Assembly (NCBI GenBank): GCA_963709665.1
Contig: CAVPWU010000011.1
Span: forward strand, 62,001-126,000
Direction: 5' to 3'
Length of the DNA stretch: 64,000 nt
Origin: DASZIT01 sp963709665
GTDB taxonomy: Bacteria > Actinomycetota > Acidimicrobiia > Acidimicrobiales > RAAP-2
A program made the position numbers and the translations under genes. The notes under the pieces were generated by a model. That model worked only from the letters and a program-made list of their open reading frames with translations, was not told where the DNA came from and did not search any database. The number at the start of each line of letters is the position of its first letter. Position 1 is the first letter of the stretch. Positions 1-7,609 of the stretch are shown piece by piece.

Positions 1-263
1 TTGCCGATGAGGTGCTGCCGGGCGGCCTCGACATCCTCGACGACGATCTGAACGCCCCGTTGGGATCCTGGCGCCATATCGGTGATACCGGTTCCGAGCA
101 CCACCGAGCAGGCGGATCCGGGAGGCGTGAGCTGGACGAAGCGCAGCGAATCGCTGACCTGGTGGTCGTGGTCAGCGTTGAATCCAACCTGGTCGACGTA
201 GAAGGCCTTCGCCCGATCGACGTCGGTCACGGGAATCGACACCAGCTCGAGCTTCCAGTCCAC
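1..263 (-). CDS. VOC (glyoxalase/bleomycin-resistance) family protein, 3' part cut by the window edge
   Basis: The minus strand reads from a GTG at 263 into a protein beginning VDWKLELVSIPVTDVDRAK, followed by FYVDQVGFNADHDH. This is the classic first beta-alpha-beta unit of a vicinal-oxygen-chelate domain (VSIPVTDVDRAKAFY). About 87 residues are visible and the C-terminus lies outside the window. Proteins of this type are usually small cytosolic dimers that act as glyoxalases, dioxygenases or drug-binding proteins; the substrate cannot be told here. GTG is the only plausible start I see in frame. The family call is solid, the function unknown. Confidence 0.75.
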   Translation of the reverse strand, partial: MDWKLELVSIPVTDVDRAKAFYVDQVGFNADHDHQVSDSLRFVQLTPPGSACSVVLGTGITDMAPGSQRGVQIVVEDVEAARQHLIG

Positions 264-555
264 CGGCGCAATCTATCCTCGGAGGTTGGTCTCCTCCCCC
301 GGTTCGCCGTGGCACATCCGACATGCCCCAGGTGGCCGGGCCGAGACCGACGATGCAGATCGCGGCGATCCGTGCCCGGACTACGGGTGAGGGATCGAGG
401 AGGGGCTCGTACCGTCGACACGGGCCAACGCCTCAGCGTCGGCGGCCAACTCGTCCGGACGAGCACCGTGATGTTCTTCGTCACGGTGTCGTGCCACCAC
501 GCCGCCGTCCCGCCACGCCGGGTCGGTGGAACCCCTCCCGGATCTCGTCGAGCGA
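264..555. other. gap with no convincing gene
   Basis: This stretch lies between two minus-strand genes. Open frames cross it in several registers but their translations are rich in Arg, Pro and Ser with no recognisable domain, as expected from GC-rich noncoding DNA. I see no RNA gene or strong hairpin. Confidence 0.4.
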
Positions 556-741
556 TCAGTGGCGATGAACGAGCAGAACCGTCAGGGACGCGATCAGGGG
601 GACCCCGACAAACAGGCCGAGCGCGAGCCACACCACCACCTTGCCCCAGCGACGACGGCTCAGACCACGGGAGAGGTCACCGAAGCGTTCGACGGTTCCT
701 GCCGGACTGAAGGGGTCGTAGTCAGGCTCCGCCACCGTCAC
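556..741 (-). CDS. small single-pass membrane protein (61 aa)
   Basis: A GTG at 741 opens a 61-residue frame. The first half is soluble and charged (EPDYDPFSPAGTVERFG, then a basic LSRRRWGK). Residues about 34-58 form one strongly hydrophobic helix (VVVWLALGLFVGVPLIASL). The acidic-then-basic-then-hydrophobic layout suggests an inner-membrane protein with its N-terminus in the cytoplasm. It matches no family I can name. The compositional contrast with spurious frames around it is the reason to believe it is real. Upstream purines are weak as a ribosome site. Confidence 0.55.
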   Translation of the reverse strand: MTVAEPDYDPFSPAGTVERFGDLSRGLSRRRWGKVVVWLALGLFVGVPLIASLTVLLVHRH

Positions 742-1084
742 AGCCTACCGGGGCACGCCGCTCGACTCCTGCCCCGACCGCCGGATGGCAGTCGCAGGAT
801 CCGACCTCAGAGGCCCGGCGGTGCATGCCGGCCGCCAGCGCCACGCTCGGGTGCCCCGGGCTTACGAACACTTCGCCCGGGCGCTTGCAGCCGTCCTCCC
901 CGCCCGATTACCGTTGAACCCCAGTTCGTACCGGAGCGCCGTCGTAGCGCACGTCCTGAGGAGGTGAGTCCGATTCCTTCCGTTCACAGTCGGGTGCCCA
1001 CCCCTTCACGCTGGAGCCTCTAGCGCTTCCACGTCTTCGGCCCTGGGGCACCCGCATCTCGGATGCCCTGAAAGGGACCAAGAC
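742..1084. other. intergenic region between divergent genes, nothing identified
   Basis: The gap separates the small membrane protein from the patatin gene. It presumably holds the promoters of both. The only functional signal I can point to is the AAAGGGA ribosome site a few bases before the ATG at 1085. Confidence 0.4.
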
Positions 1085-2090
1085 ATGTCGCACATTCACG
1101 AATCGCACCCGTCGACCGGGGAAGACGCCGGGTCCTTCGCGGACCCACCGGAGCGACGTACCTCGCACCCGCGGGTGGGCCACGATGTCGCGGTAGTTCT
1201 CGGTGGTGGCGGAGCTGCCGGAAATGCGTGGGAAATCGGAGTTATCGCAGGCCTGGCCGAAGCTGGTCTCGATCTGACAGAGTCCGCCGATGTGGTGGTC
1301 GGCACCTCGGCCGGAGCCACGGCGGCGGCGCAGGTGCGTAGCGGCCTGGCGGCGGCCGAACTAGTGGAGTCGGTGCTGTCTCCGCCCGTTCGACCGGTGG
1401 GGCGGAACCGACCGCAGCCGCCATCGCTGCCGATGGCCACGGTGTTCGCGAGGATGAGGGCCATCGGTGCCGCCGCCACATCGGCGGCTGATCTCCAACG
1501 TGCGATGGGTGCGTTCGGGTTGGAGAGCGATGCCATCCTCGAACCCGGGGCGGAACAGCGGCGGGCGGTGGTGGCCGCCCGGTTGCCTCACCCGGAATGG
1601 CCCGACCGGCCGATGATCGTGACGGCCGTCAACGCGGCGTACGGGCGAATTGGTCACCTTCGACCGCCACTCGGGCGTGGAGCTGGTGGACGCGGTCACC
1701 GCCAGCACAGCGCTGCCCGGACTGGTGCCCACCGTCACGATCAACGGCGAGCGCTACATCGACGGCGGCGTGCGGTCCCCCGACAATGCGGACCTTGCCT
1801 CGGGCTATGCGAACGTCGTGGTCCTTTCGCCGTTGGGGGGACGGGGCCAGACGCAACCGGAAGCAGGCGAGTTCGAGGGCCTGCGCAGGCCACCGGAGTG
1901 GGGAACGGATCTCGCGAGCCAGGTCGAGGGCCTCCGCCGGCAGGGCAGCCACGTCGAGGTGATCACACCGAACGCCGAATCCCGAGTCGCGATGGGCACG
2001 AACCAGATGGATCCGGCAACCCGCATCCCCGCCGTCCGAGCAGGCTTCGCCCAGGGCAAGCAGGAAGCGACCCCCGTGACGTTCCTCTGA
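1085..2090 (+). pseudogene. patatin-like phospholipase, interrupted by a +1 frameshift
   Basis: The first frame gives the patatin oxyanion loop (VVLGGGGAAGNAWEIG, residues about 37-52) and the nucleophile elbow GTSAG with Ser75. After about residue 184 it turns into low-complexity sequence. A different frame then supplies the expected continuation TGELVTFDRHSGVELVDAV, and further on the catalytic Asp motif YIDGGVRSPDNAD, ending at 2090. One extra base near 1640 (the T before ACGGGCGAA) explains the break; removing it gives a 334-residue protein of normal length. Patatins hydrolyse acyl esters of lipids with a Ser-Asp dyad. The ATG at 1085 has an AAAGGGA site. It is either a real single-base inactivation or a sequence error; both halves are otherwise well conserved. 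Confidence 0.8.
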
Positions 2091-2306
2091 CGATTGCACG
2101 CGCTGACATGCGTGGGGCGGGCGGTTCCCTCCGTCGTCGGATCAACGGATCACCACCGACCGGTTCCGCGGTCACACGCTCCGGCCCGGGGCGATCGCCG
2201 ACCCGCCCCGGATCCGCCCCCTCCACCTCGGTTCGAACGGACGCGTCGGCGGGACGGGCAGCCGGAGGCGGACGGTCCACAGCCGCGAGGCCGGCTGGGC
2301 GAAACC

Positions 2307-2316
2307 AACCGCGGTT
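2307..2316. promoter_or_regulatory. small palindrome upstream of the DksA-like gene
   Basis: AACCGCGGTT is a perfect 10-bp palindrome about 36 bp before the start codon, in a locally AT-richer stretch. It may be an operator; nothing identifies the binding protein. Confidence 0.25.
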
Positions 2317-2352
2317 AGGTTTGTTGGGTACCTACCAGTTTGAGGAGCGCCG

Positions 2353-2703
2353 ATGGATGTAGCGAGAGCGAAGGAGCTGCTCCGGGCGGATCGCCAGAGG
2401 ACGAACGAGCTGCTGGTGGAGATGGCCGGACGAGATCAGGCCGACCGCGAGGCCGCCAACCAGCCAGGCGACATGTTCGATTCGGCGGAGCCCCTGACCG
2501 GTGAGGGGACCGACGAGTCTGTTCGCGCCGAGCTCGAGAGCCACCTTGCCGCCATCGATCGTGCGGAACAGCGACTCGAGGCCGGCACGTTCGGGTACTC
2601 GGTCCAGAGCGGGGTGGCGATCCCCGACGAACGCCTCGAGGCAGATCCCTCCGCCGAGCTCACGGTCGAGGAGGCCGAGCGGGCCGGGCTCACCCCACTC
2701 TGA
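2353..2703 (+). CDS. DksA/TraR-like protein without zinc-finger cysteines
   Basis: The 116-residue product has an acidic helical first two thirds (ELLRADRQRTNELLVEMAG; ESHLAAIDRAEQRLEAG) and a C-terminal segment GTFGYSVQSGVAIPDERLEA. In DksA/TraR proteins this segment reads GTYGxCxxCGxxIPxxRLEA and is followed by two more cysteines. All four zinc ligands are absent here; the protein has no cysteine at all. The coiled-coil tip acidic residues (GRDQADREA) are loosely retained. Such proteins enter the RNA polymerase secondary channel, but zinc-free actinobacterial versions are little studied. A GAGGAG ribosome site precedes the ATG. The family call is good; a role in transcription is inference. 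Confidence 0.75.
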   Translation: MDVARAKELLRADRQRTNELLVEMAGRDQADREAANQPGDMFDSAEPLTGEGTDESVRAELESHLAAIDRAEQRLEAGTFGYSVQSGVAIPDERLEADPSAELTVEEAERAGLTPL

Positions 2704-2962
2704 CCTGGCGTCACCAACGACCGGCAGTCCTGGACGGCCAGCTCCTCGATCGCCAGCCCGGAGCCGCCGGGGTGAACCGTCTCCGATGGAGTCCCGAGCC
2801 CGCCCGGGGTCTTCCGTCGTCCCTGGCGGCGTGGACGGCGTCCGTCAGACCCGGCTGGCGGGCGTTCTGCGCCGGAAGGCCAGCCGAGCGGTCGACCCGA
2901 CCGACGACGCCATCCCGCCCGGTCCCGATGGGATCCCCGCCCACACCCTCGGGGAACCGCGG

Positions 2963-3838
2963 TCAGCCGGCCGGTGTCGGCCCGTCGGCGGTGAACGGGT
3001 AGATGCGGGTGAAGTCGACCCCCGGCTCCGAGGCGGCGAACCGCTCCCACACCTCGGTGGTCACCGCCCCGATGGCGGCGGCGCCGTCCCGCTCCCCCAC
3101 CTCGTCGAGGTAGAGGCGGACGTCCTTGGCCATCAGCGAGCTGGTGAAGCCCGAGGCGTAGCGACCGGTCAGCACGTGGTTGGGGAACTTGTCGTGGGTG
3201 GCGGCGCTCTGGCCGCTCGAGCTGTCGAGCACCTCGAGCATGGTGGCCATGTCGAGGCCGACGCTGAGGCCGAAGGCGATCGCCTCGCTGGTGGCGGCCA
3301 GGGCGGTGGCGGCCAAAAAGTTGTTGGCCAGCTTCATGGCCTGGGCCATCCCCGGGCGGTCCCCCACCCGCCGGCGGCGGTCGCTCAGGCCGGCCAGCAC
3401 CGGTGCCGCCCGGTCGCACCACTCGTCGCTGGCGGCGAACATCACCGCCAGCGTGCGGGCCCGCGCCCCGGCGGCGCCGCCGGACACCGGGGCGTCGACA
3501 TAGCCCACTCCGGCTTCCCCGAGCCGGGCGGCGATGGCCCGGGACGCCTGCACGCCGACCGTCGAGGTGTCCACCACACAGGCGGTCCGGCGGCGGAGGC
3601 TGTCGGCGATCTCCCCGCACACCCGGGCGGACACCGACCCGTCGGGGAGGCTGAGCACCACGGTCTCCGCCCGTCGGGCCACCTCGGCCACCCCGTCCAC
3701 CGGGGTGGAGCCGTCCGGGGCGCGGTCGGCGCCGGCGGTGTCGAACACCACCAGATCGTGACCGGAGCCGACCAGAGTGGTGGCCAGTTCGTGGCCCATG
3801 TTGCCCAGCCCGACGAAGCCGACGGTCGGACCGCTCAC
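2963..3838 (-). CDS. NAD(P)-dependent beta-hydroxyacid dehydrogenase (3-hydroxyisobutyrate dehydrogenase family)
   Basis: The N-terminus VGFVGLGNMGHELATTL is the Rossmann GxGxxG of this family. DAPVSGGAAGARARTLAVMF is the substrate-binding DxPVSGG motif near residue 120, and MKLANNFLAATALAATSEA carries the catalytic Lys and Asn (KLxNN) near residue 170. At 291 residues it is full length. The family oxidises 3-hydroxyisobutyrate, tartronate semialdehyde and related beta-hydroxyacids; the exact substrate is unknown. Its ATG overlaps the stop of the upstream carboxymuconolactone-decarboxylase-like gene (ATGA), so it is the last gene of the Rieske operon and probably handles a product of that pathway. 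Confidence 0.88.
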   Translation of the reverse strand: MSGPTVGFVGLGNMGHELATTLVGSGHDLVVFDTAGADRAPDGSTPVDGVAEVARRAETVVLSLPDGSVSARVCGEIADSLRRRTACVVDTSTVGVQASRAIAARLGEAGVGYVDAPVSGGAAGARARTLAVMFAASDEWCDRAAPVLAGLSDRRRRVGDRPGMAQAMKLANNFLAATALAATSEAIAFGLSVGLDMATMLEVLDSSSGQSAATHDKFPNHVLTGRYASGFTSSLMAKDVRLYLDEVGERDGAAAIGAVTTEVWERFAASEPGVDFTRIYPFTADGPTPAG

Positions 3839-4221
3839 GGCTCGTCGGCCCGCGCCCGGCGGAGGGCGCGGACCTCCCGCCGGGCGGCGATCGACGCCGG
3901 CACCCCGCAGTAGGCGGCGATCTGGAAGACGAGCTCGTCGATCTCCGCGTCGGTGACCCCGGTCCGCTCGCCGGCGCTGGCGTGCAGCCGGAACTCCTCC
4001 ATCCGTCCGAGGGCGGCGGTCATGGCCATGACCAACAGGCTGCGGTCCCGGGTGGAGAGGGGGCCGCCGCGGGTCCAGACCCCCCAGGCCATGGTGGTGA
4101 CGTACTCCTGGAACTCCACCGCCACCGGGTCGGAGTCGGCGGTCTGGCTGTCGACGTAGGCGTCGCCGAGCATGGCGCGGCGCATGGCCCGGGCGGCCTC
4201 GAGCGGCTGGTTCTCTTCCAT
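3835..4221 (-). CDS. carboxymuconolactone decarboxylase family protein (128 aa)
   Basis: The protein resembles the all-helical AhpD/CMD fold: GGPLSTRDRSLLVMAMTAALGR is the usual first core helix and AGERTGVTDAEIDELVFQIA the second, followed by YCGVPASIAARREV. The CxxC of peroxidase-type AhpD is absent, pointing to a decarboxylase or lactonase-like member, as in gamma-carboxymuconolactone decarboxylase (PcaC) of the beta-ketoadipate pathway. A GGAG site lies before the ATG at 4221. The start codon overlaps the out-of-frame end of the upstream luciferase-like gene and its stop overlaps the downstream dehydrogenase, so the three are translated together. Confidence 0.82.
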   Translation of the reverse strand: MEENQPLEAARAMRRAMLGDAYVDSQTADSDPVAVEFQEYVTTMAWGVWTRGGPLSTRDRSLLVMAMTAALGRMEEFRLHASAGERTGVTDAEIDELVFQIAAYCGVPASIAARREVRALRRARADEP

Positions 4222-4255
4222 CACACTCCTCCGTTGGCGGTGGGGTGGCGAACGC

Positions 4256-5210
4256 TCAGTACTGCCCGGCCAGCGAGGCGAGGAACTCGCGGCGTGCGCC
4301 GGGACGAGGCCAGCTTCTCCTCGCGGTCGGCACCGATGGGCACCACCCGCAGGGACAGGTCGGTGGTCCCGGCGTCGGCGAAGGAGCGGAACCGCTTCTC
4401 GATCGACGCCTCGGAGCCGGCGGCCAGGATCTCCCCCACCGACTGGGCGTCGCCCAGGTTGAGGAGCTTCTGGTAGTTGGGGGACACCTCCGACTCCGAC
4501 AGCACCCGGTTGGCCCGCTCCACGGCCACCTCGACCTCGTCGTCGCCGCACAGGCAGACCGGGACGCCGGCCACGATCCGGGGGGCACCCCGGCCGGCCG
4601 ACTCGGCGGCAGCGTTGATCCGGGGAGCCACATGGGTGCCGATGGCCCGCTCGTCGGCCAGCCACAGGATGGTCCCGTCGGTCCGCTCGCCGGCCAGCTT
4701 GAGCATGGCGGGACCCAGTGCCGCCATCATCACCGAGGTGGGCCCGATGTCGGTGATGTCCATCGGGTTGTGGATCCGGAACCGCTCGTTGACCACGTCC
4801 ACCATCCCCGGTCCGGCCAGGGCGACGTCGAGGACGTCGAGGTAGGCGCGCATGGTGGCGACCGGGTGCTCGTAGGGCAGCCCGAGCATCTCGTCGATGA
4901 CCCAGTGGTGGGACACCCCGAGACCGAGGGTGAGGCGGCCGCCGCACACCGCCTGGGTGGAGAGCACCTGGTGGGCCAAGGCGATCGGGTGACGCGGCTG
5001 GACGGGGATCACCGCCGTGCCGATCTCGATGCGGGAGGTCCGGTCGCCGATCAGGGTGGCGGCGGTCAGGGCGTCGAAGTCGTCGGGGATCTGGGGCACC
5101 CAGAGCGAGGCCAACCCGGCCTCCTCCGCCCACTGGGCGTCGGCCAGGAGCCGTTCGATCTTGGTGGCGTACCGGCCCCGTTCGGGGCCCACCATCACGC
5201 CGAGCCGCAC
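4256..5210 (-). CDS. LLM-class (luciferase-like, probably F420-dependent) oxidoreductase, C-terminal frameshift
   Basis: Starting from a GTG at 5210 the protein reads RLGVMVGPERGRYATKIERL, then ASLWVPQIPDDFDALTAATL and EIGTAVIPVQPRHPIALAHQ. These are hallmarks of the (beta/alpha)8 luciferase-like family that in actinobacteria usually uses cofactor F420. GGRLTLGLGVSHHWVIDEML follows. Near the end the frame goes wrong: ASSRRTPRVPRLAG replaces what a one-base deletion would give, ASSRRTREFLASLAGQY and a stop at 4256, the usual family ending (about 317 aa). Without correction the frame runs on to 4221 and overlaps the next start. The extra base is near 4291. The coordinates given use the corrected end. 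Substrate unknown; the operon suggests oxidation or reduction of a ring intermediate. Confidence 0.82.
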
Positions 5211-5271
5211 GACCACCCCTGCATCGACGGTCGACCGGACGCCCGACGGGCCGGGACTCCGTAGGTTCGGC

Positions 5272-5598
5272 TCACACCGCTGGTTCGATGATGGCGTCCA
5301 TGGAGGCGGCGCCACTGTCCGGGACGCGGGGCTGGCGCCACACCTCGACGGGGAAGGACACGTTGACCAGGGAGTAGCAGAGCAGCAGCAGCTGGCCGGC
5401 GTCCTCGGGCAGGTCGTTCAGCTCGAACCCGTCGAGGTAGGCCATGGCCTCCTCGAGTCGGGGCATGGCGGCGTCGTAGAACGCCTGCATCTCGTCCATG
5501 GAGCTGGCCAGGCGCTTGGCATAGCGCTCGGCCTCGGAGGCCAGGCACCAGTCGGTGTACGGCTCGAGGTCGGCGAAGGCGGTGGGGAGGGTGGTCAT
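5272..5598 (-). CDS. conserved-looking small protein next to Rieske oxygenase (108 aa)
   Basis: The ATG at 5598 has a strong CAGGAG site 14 bp after the Rieske oxygenase stop. The product begins MTTLPTAFADLEPYTDWCLA and contains a long helical stretch (ERYAKRLASSMDEMQAFYDA) and a hydrophobic helix (AGQLLLLCYSLVNVSFPVEV). I do not recognise a named domain. No metal-binding pattern, signal peptide or redox motif is visible. The tight spacing suggests it is produced with the oxygenase and may assist it as a small subunit or chaperone. It does not look like the usual NTF2-like beta subunit of ring-hydroxylating dioxygenases. Confidence 0.7.
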   Translation of the reverse strand: MTTLPTAFADLEPYTDWCLASEAERYAKRLASSMDEMQAFYDAAMPRLEEAMAYLDGFELNDLPEDAGQLLLLCYSLVNVSFPVEVWRQPRVPDSGAASMDAIIEPAV

Positions 5599-5612
5599 CG
5601 GAATCTCCTGGG

Positions 5613-6902
5613 TCAGCGGGCGGCCGGGAGGTCGACCGGGGTGACGGACGTGTAGTCGGCCACGTACTCGCGGGCGACGCGGTGGAGGTGACGGAGGAGG
5701 ACCTCCTGGTCGCCCAAGGGGAACTCGGTGACCACCCGGGTCTCGATCATCGACTGGGTCGCCTCGAGGGTGTTGCCGTCCTGGAGGGCGTACTCCTTGA
5801 AGGTGACCGCCGCCAGCTCCTGGCGCAGCCGGTCGGAGGCCTTCTTCGGCGGCACGAAGTAGAGGGTGCCCTCGAAGATGTGGGAGTCGTGGGCGGTCGG
5901 CCAGTAGTGGTAGGTGAGGTACCACCCCGGGGCCCAGACCAGCAGCATGAAGTTGGGGAAGAACACGAACGAGTCGATCCCCCAGGCCTTGTGGTCGGCC
6001 GGGTTGAGACCGCCGGGCAGGGGGTCGAGGCCCCCGATGTCGGGGCGGTCCCAGGGACCGAACAGCCCGCTCCGGAGGATGCGCTCGATGGGCTTGACCA
6101 TCCCCAGGTCCTTCGGGGGGGACATGCCGCCCCACGACGAGACCATGCTGTGCGGCCCGTCGATGGCGTAGTGGAGCGCCTCGAAGCCGACGCCCTGCAG
6201 CTTGCGGGACTCGTCGTCGGTGGCCTGCTTGGCGTGCAACACGGGTGCGTGGTAGAACTCGGCGAAGGCGTCGATGAACAGCTTCCAGTTGGCCCCGACG
6301 GTGGCCCGGTACTTGTAGACCTCGGTCATCTCGCCGAACGGGTAGCCCTCGATGCCGGCGCCCAGCTCCCCCAGGTACTCCTTCACCGAGGTGGTGTTCT
6401 CCGGGTCGAGGTTGACGAAGATGAACCCCTGCCAGACCTCGGTCTGCACGGCGGCCAGGCCGAAGTCGTCCTTGTCCAGGTCGAAGAACTCCGACTCCTG
6501 CTGCACGAAGTTGAGGGAGCCGTCGAGGTCGTAGCGCCACCCGTGGTACTTGCAGGTGAACTGGCGGCACGTCCCGCTGGTCTCCTCGCGGGGGTAGTCG
6601 TTCCACACCAGCTTGTTCCCGCGGTGGCGGCAGATGTTGTGGAAGCCCCGGACCAGGCCCTCCTTGTCGCGGACGATGATCACCGAGGTGTCGGCGCAGA
6701 CCAGTTCCTTGGTGAAGTAGTTGCCGGTGCGGGGGATCTGCTCCACCCGACCGACGTTCAACCAGGTCTTCTTGAAGATGGCCTTCTGCTCGAGAGCGAA
6801 GAACTCGGGGGAGATGGAGTCCTCGTAGTTCACCGTGCCGGTGCCGAGGCCGGGGTAGTGCTCGGTCCAGCTGCCCTCAGCCGGCTTCGTGAAGTGCGCC
6901 AT
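5613..6902 (-). CDS. Rieske [2Fe-2S] aromatic ring-hydroxylating oxygenase, alpha subunit
   Basis: This 429-residue protein has a Rieske centre at Cys91-x-His93 (NICRHRGN) and Cys117-x2-His120 (TCKYHGWRYDLDG). Its mononuclear iron site includes DAFAEFYHAPVLH with His218 and His223. The length is normal for an alpha subunit. Such enzymes use electrons from a ferredoxin/reductase to hydroxylate or demethylate aromatic, steroid or related ring compounds. No reductase or ferredoxin gene lies nearby, so electrons must come from elsewhere. The ATG has a CAGGAGG site. A 68-bp AT-rich gap precedes the gene, so it may have its own promoter within the cluster. The substrate is not evident. Confidence 0.92.
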   Translation of the reverse strand: MAHFTKPAEGSWTEHYPGLGTGTVNYEDSISPEFFALEQKAIFKKTWLNVGRVEQIPRTGNYFTKELVCADTSVIIVRDKEGLVRGFHNICRHRGNKLVWNDYPREETSGTCRQFTCKYHGWRYDLDGSLNFVQQESEFFDLDKDDFGLAAVQTEVWQGFIFVNLDPENTTSVKEYLGELGAGIEGYPFGEMTEVYKYRATVGANWKLFIDAFAEFYHAPVLHAKQATDDESRKLQGVGFEALHYAIDGPHSMVSSWGGMSPPKDLGMVKPIERILRSGLFGPWDRPDIGGLDPLPGGLNPADHKAWGIDSFVFFPNFMLLVWAPGWYLTYHYWPTAHDSHIFEGTLYFVPPKKASDRLRQELAAVTFKEYALQDGNTLEATQSMIETRVVTEFPLGDQEVLLRHLHRVAREYVADYTSVTPVDLPAAR

Positions 6903-6947
6903 GAAATCGGTCCTCCTGGTCGGATGCTGCGGTCATGATAACACCAA

Positions 6948-6961
6948 TCTCTAAAAAGAGA
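6948..6961. promoter_or_regulatory. AT-rich inverted repeat upstream of Rieske gene
   Basis: TCTCT-AAAA-AGAGA is a perfect 5-bp inverted repeat in a 68-bp gap that is strikingly AT-rich for this genome. It sits about 46 bp before the Rieske start codon, where an operator or promoter element would be expected. A related AT-rich string (TATCTAAAGAGAG) lies upstream of the amidohydrolase at about 29328. Confidence 0.4.
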
Positions 6962-6970
6962 AGGTCATTT

Positions 6971-7600
6971 TCATTTCAGGTCGTCGTCGAGGGCCACGCC
7001 GAAGGAGCGCAGGGCCATGGCCAGGACCTCGTAGGCCCCGACGGTGAAGACCAGGTCCATCAGCTGCCGGGTGTCGAGCTCGGCGGCCAGGGCGGCCCAG
7101 GTGGGGTCGGCGATCCGGGCGTCGGCCACCAGCTCGTCGACGGCCCGTACCATCGCCCGGTCGATCGGGGTCCACCCCGGGGCGTCCGGCCCCTCGGCGA
7201 TGCGGTCGATCTCCTCGGGGGTCAGGCCGGCGTCGCCACCCAGCACCACGTGCTGCTTCCACTCGTAGGTCGACCGCCGGACCGCCGCCACCCGGAGGAC
7301 CAGCAGCTCGCGCTGGCGGGCCGAGAGGGTGGAGGCGAACAGGATGTGCCCGTTGAAGGTGTGGTAGTCCCGGGCCAGGGTCGGGTGGTGGGCGAGGGTC
7401 CCGAGGACGTTCAGCCCCTTGGGGCGGGACGGGTCCCGGGGCGGCATCGGCTGGGTGGCGTCCGCCGGCCGGAGGGCGGCCAGCGCCGCCCGCATCCCGT
7501 CCGGCCACTCCCCCGGGGGGAGGGGGTCGATGCGGGGAGGCCCGGCGGTGCCGTCCACCGGCGAGGTCGCCCCCTCGTCGACCGGGGCGGGGTCAGGCAC
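6971..7600 (-). CDS. carboxymuconolactone decarboxylase family protein (209 aa)
   Basis: From a GTG at 7600 the product reads PPRIDPLPPGEWPDGMRAAL, then GLNVLGTLAHHPTLARDYHT, LSARQRELLVLRVAAVRRS and YEWKQHVVLGGDAGLTPEEI. This is the longer CMD-like family often found with short-chain dehydrogenases and Rieske oxygenases in actinobacteria. YEWxxH and the helical core are conserved. The CxxC peroxidase pair is absent. The exact reaction is unknown; lactone decarboxylation or a carrier role is possible. It begins 9 bp after the dioxygenase stop, so the two genes form one transcript. Confidence 0.82.
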   Translation of the reverse strand: MPDPAPVDEGATSPVDGTAGPPRIDPLPPGEWPDGMRAALAALRPADATQPMPPRDPSRPKGLNVLGTLAHHPTLARDYHTFNGHILFASTLSARQRELLVLRVAAVRRSTYEWKQHVVLGGDAGLTPEEIDRIAEGPDAPGWTPIDRAMVRAVDELVADARIADPTWAALAAELDTRQLMDLVFTVGAYEVLAMALRSFGVALDDDLK

Positions 7601-7609
7601 CGGTGACGA

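Noticed and set aside
227..631. 134-codon minus-strand frame between the VOC gene and the small membrane protein
   Set aside because: Arg/Pro/Ser-rich without domain, overlaps two better candidates, and has no ribosome site.
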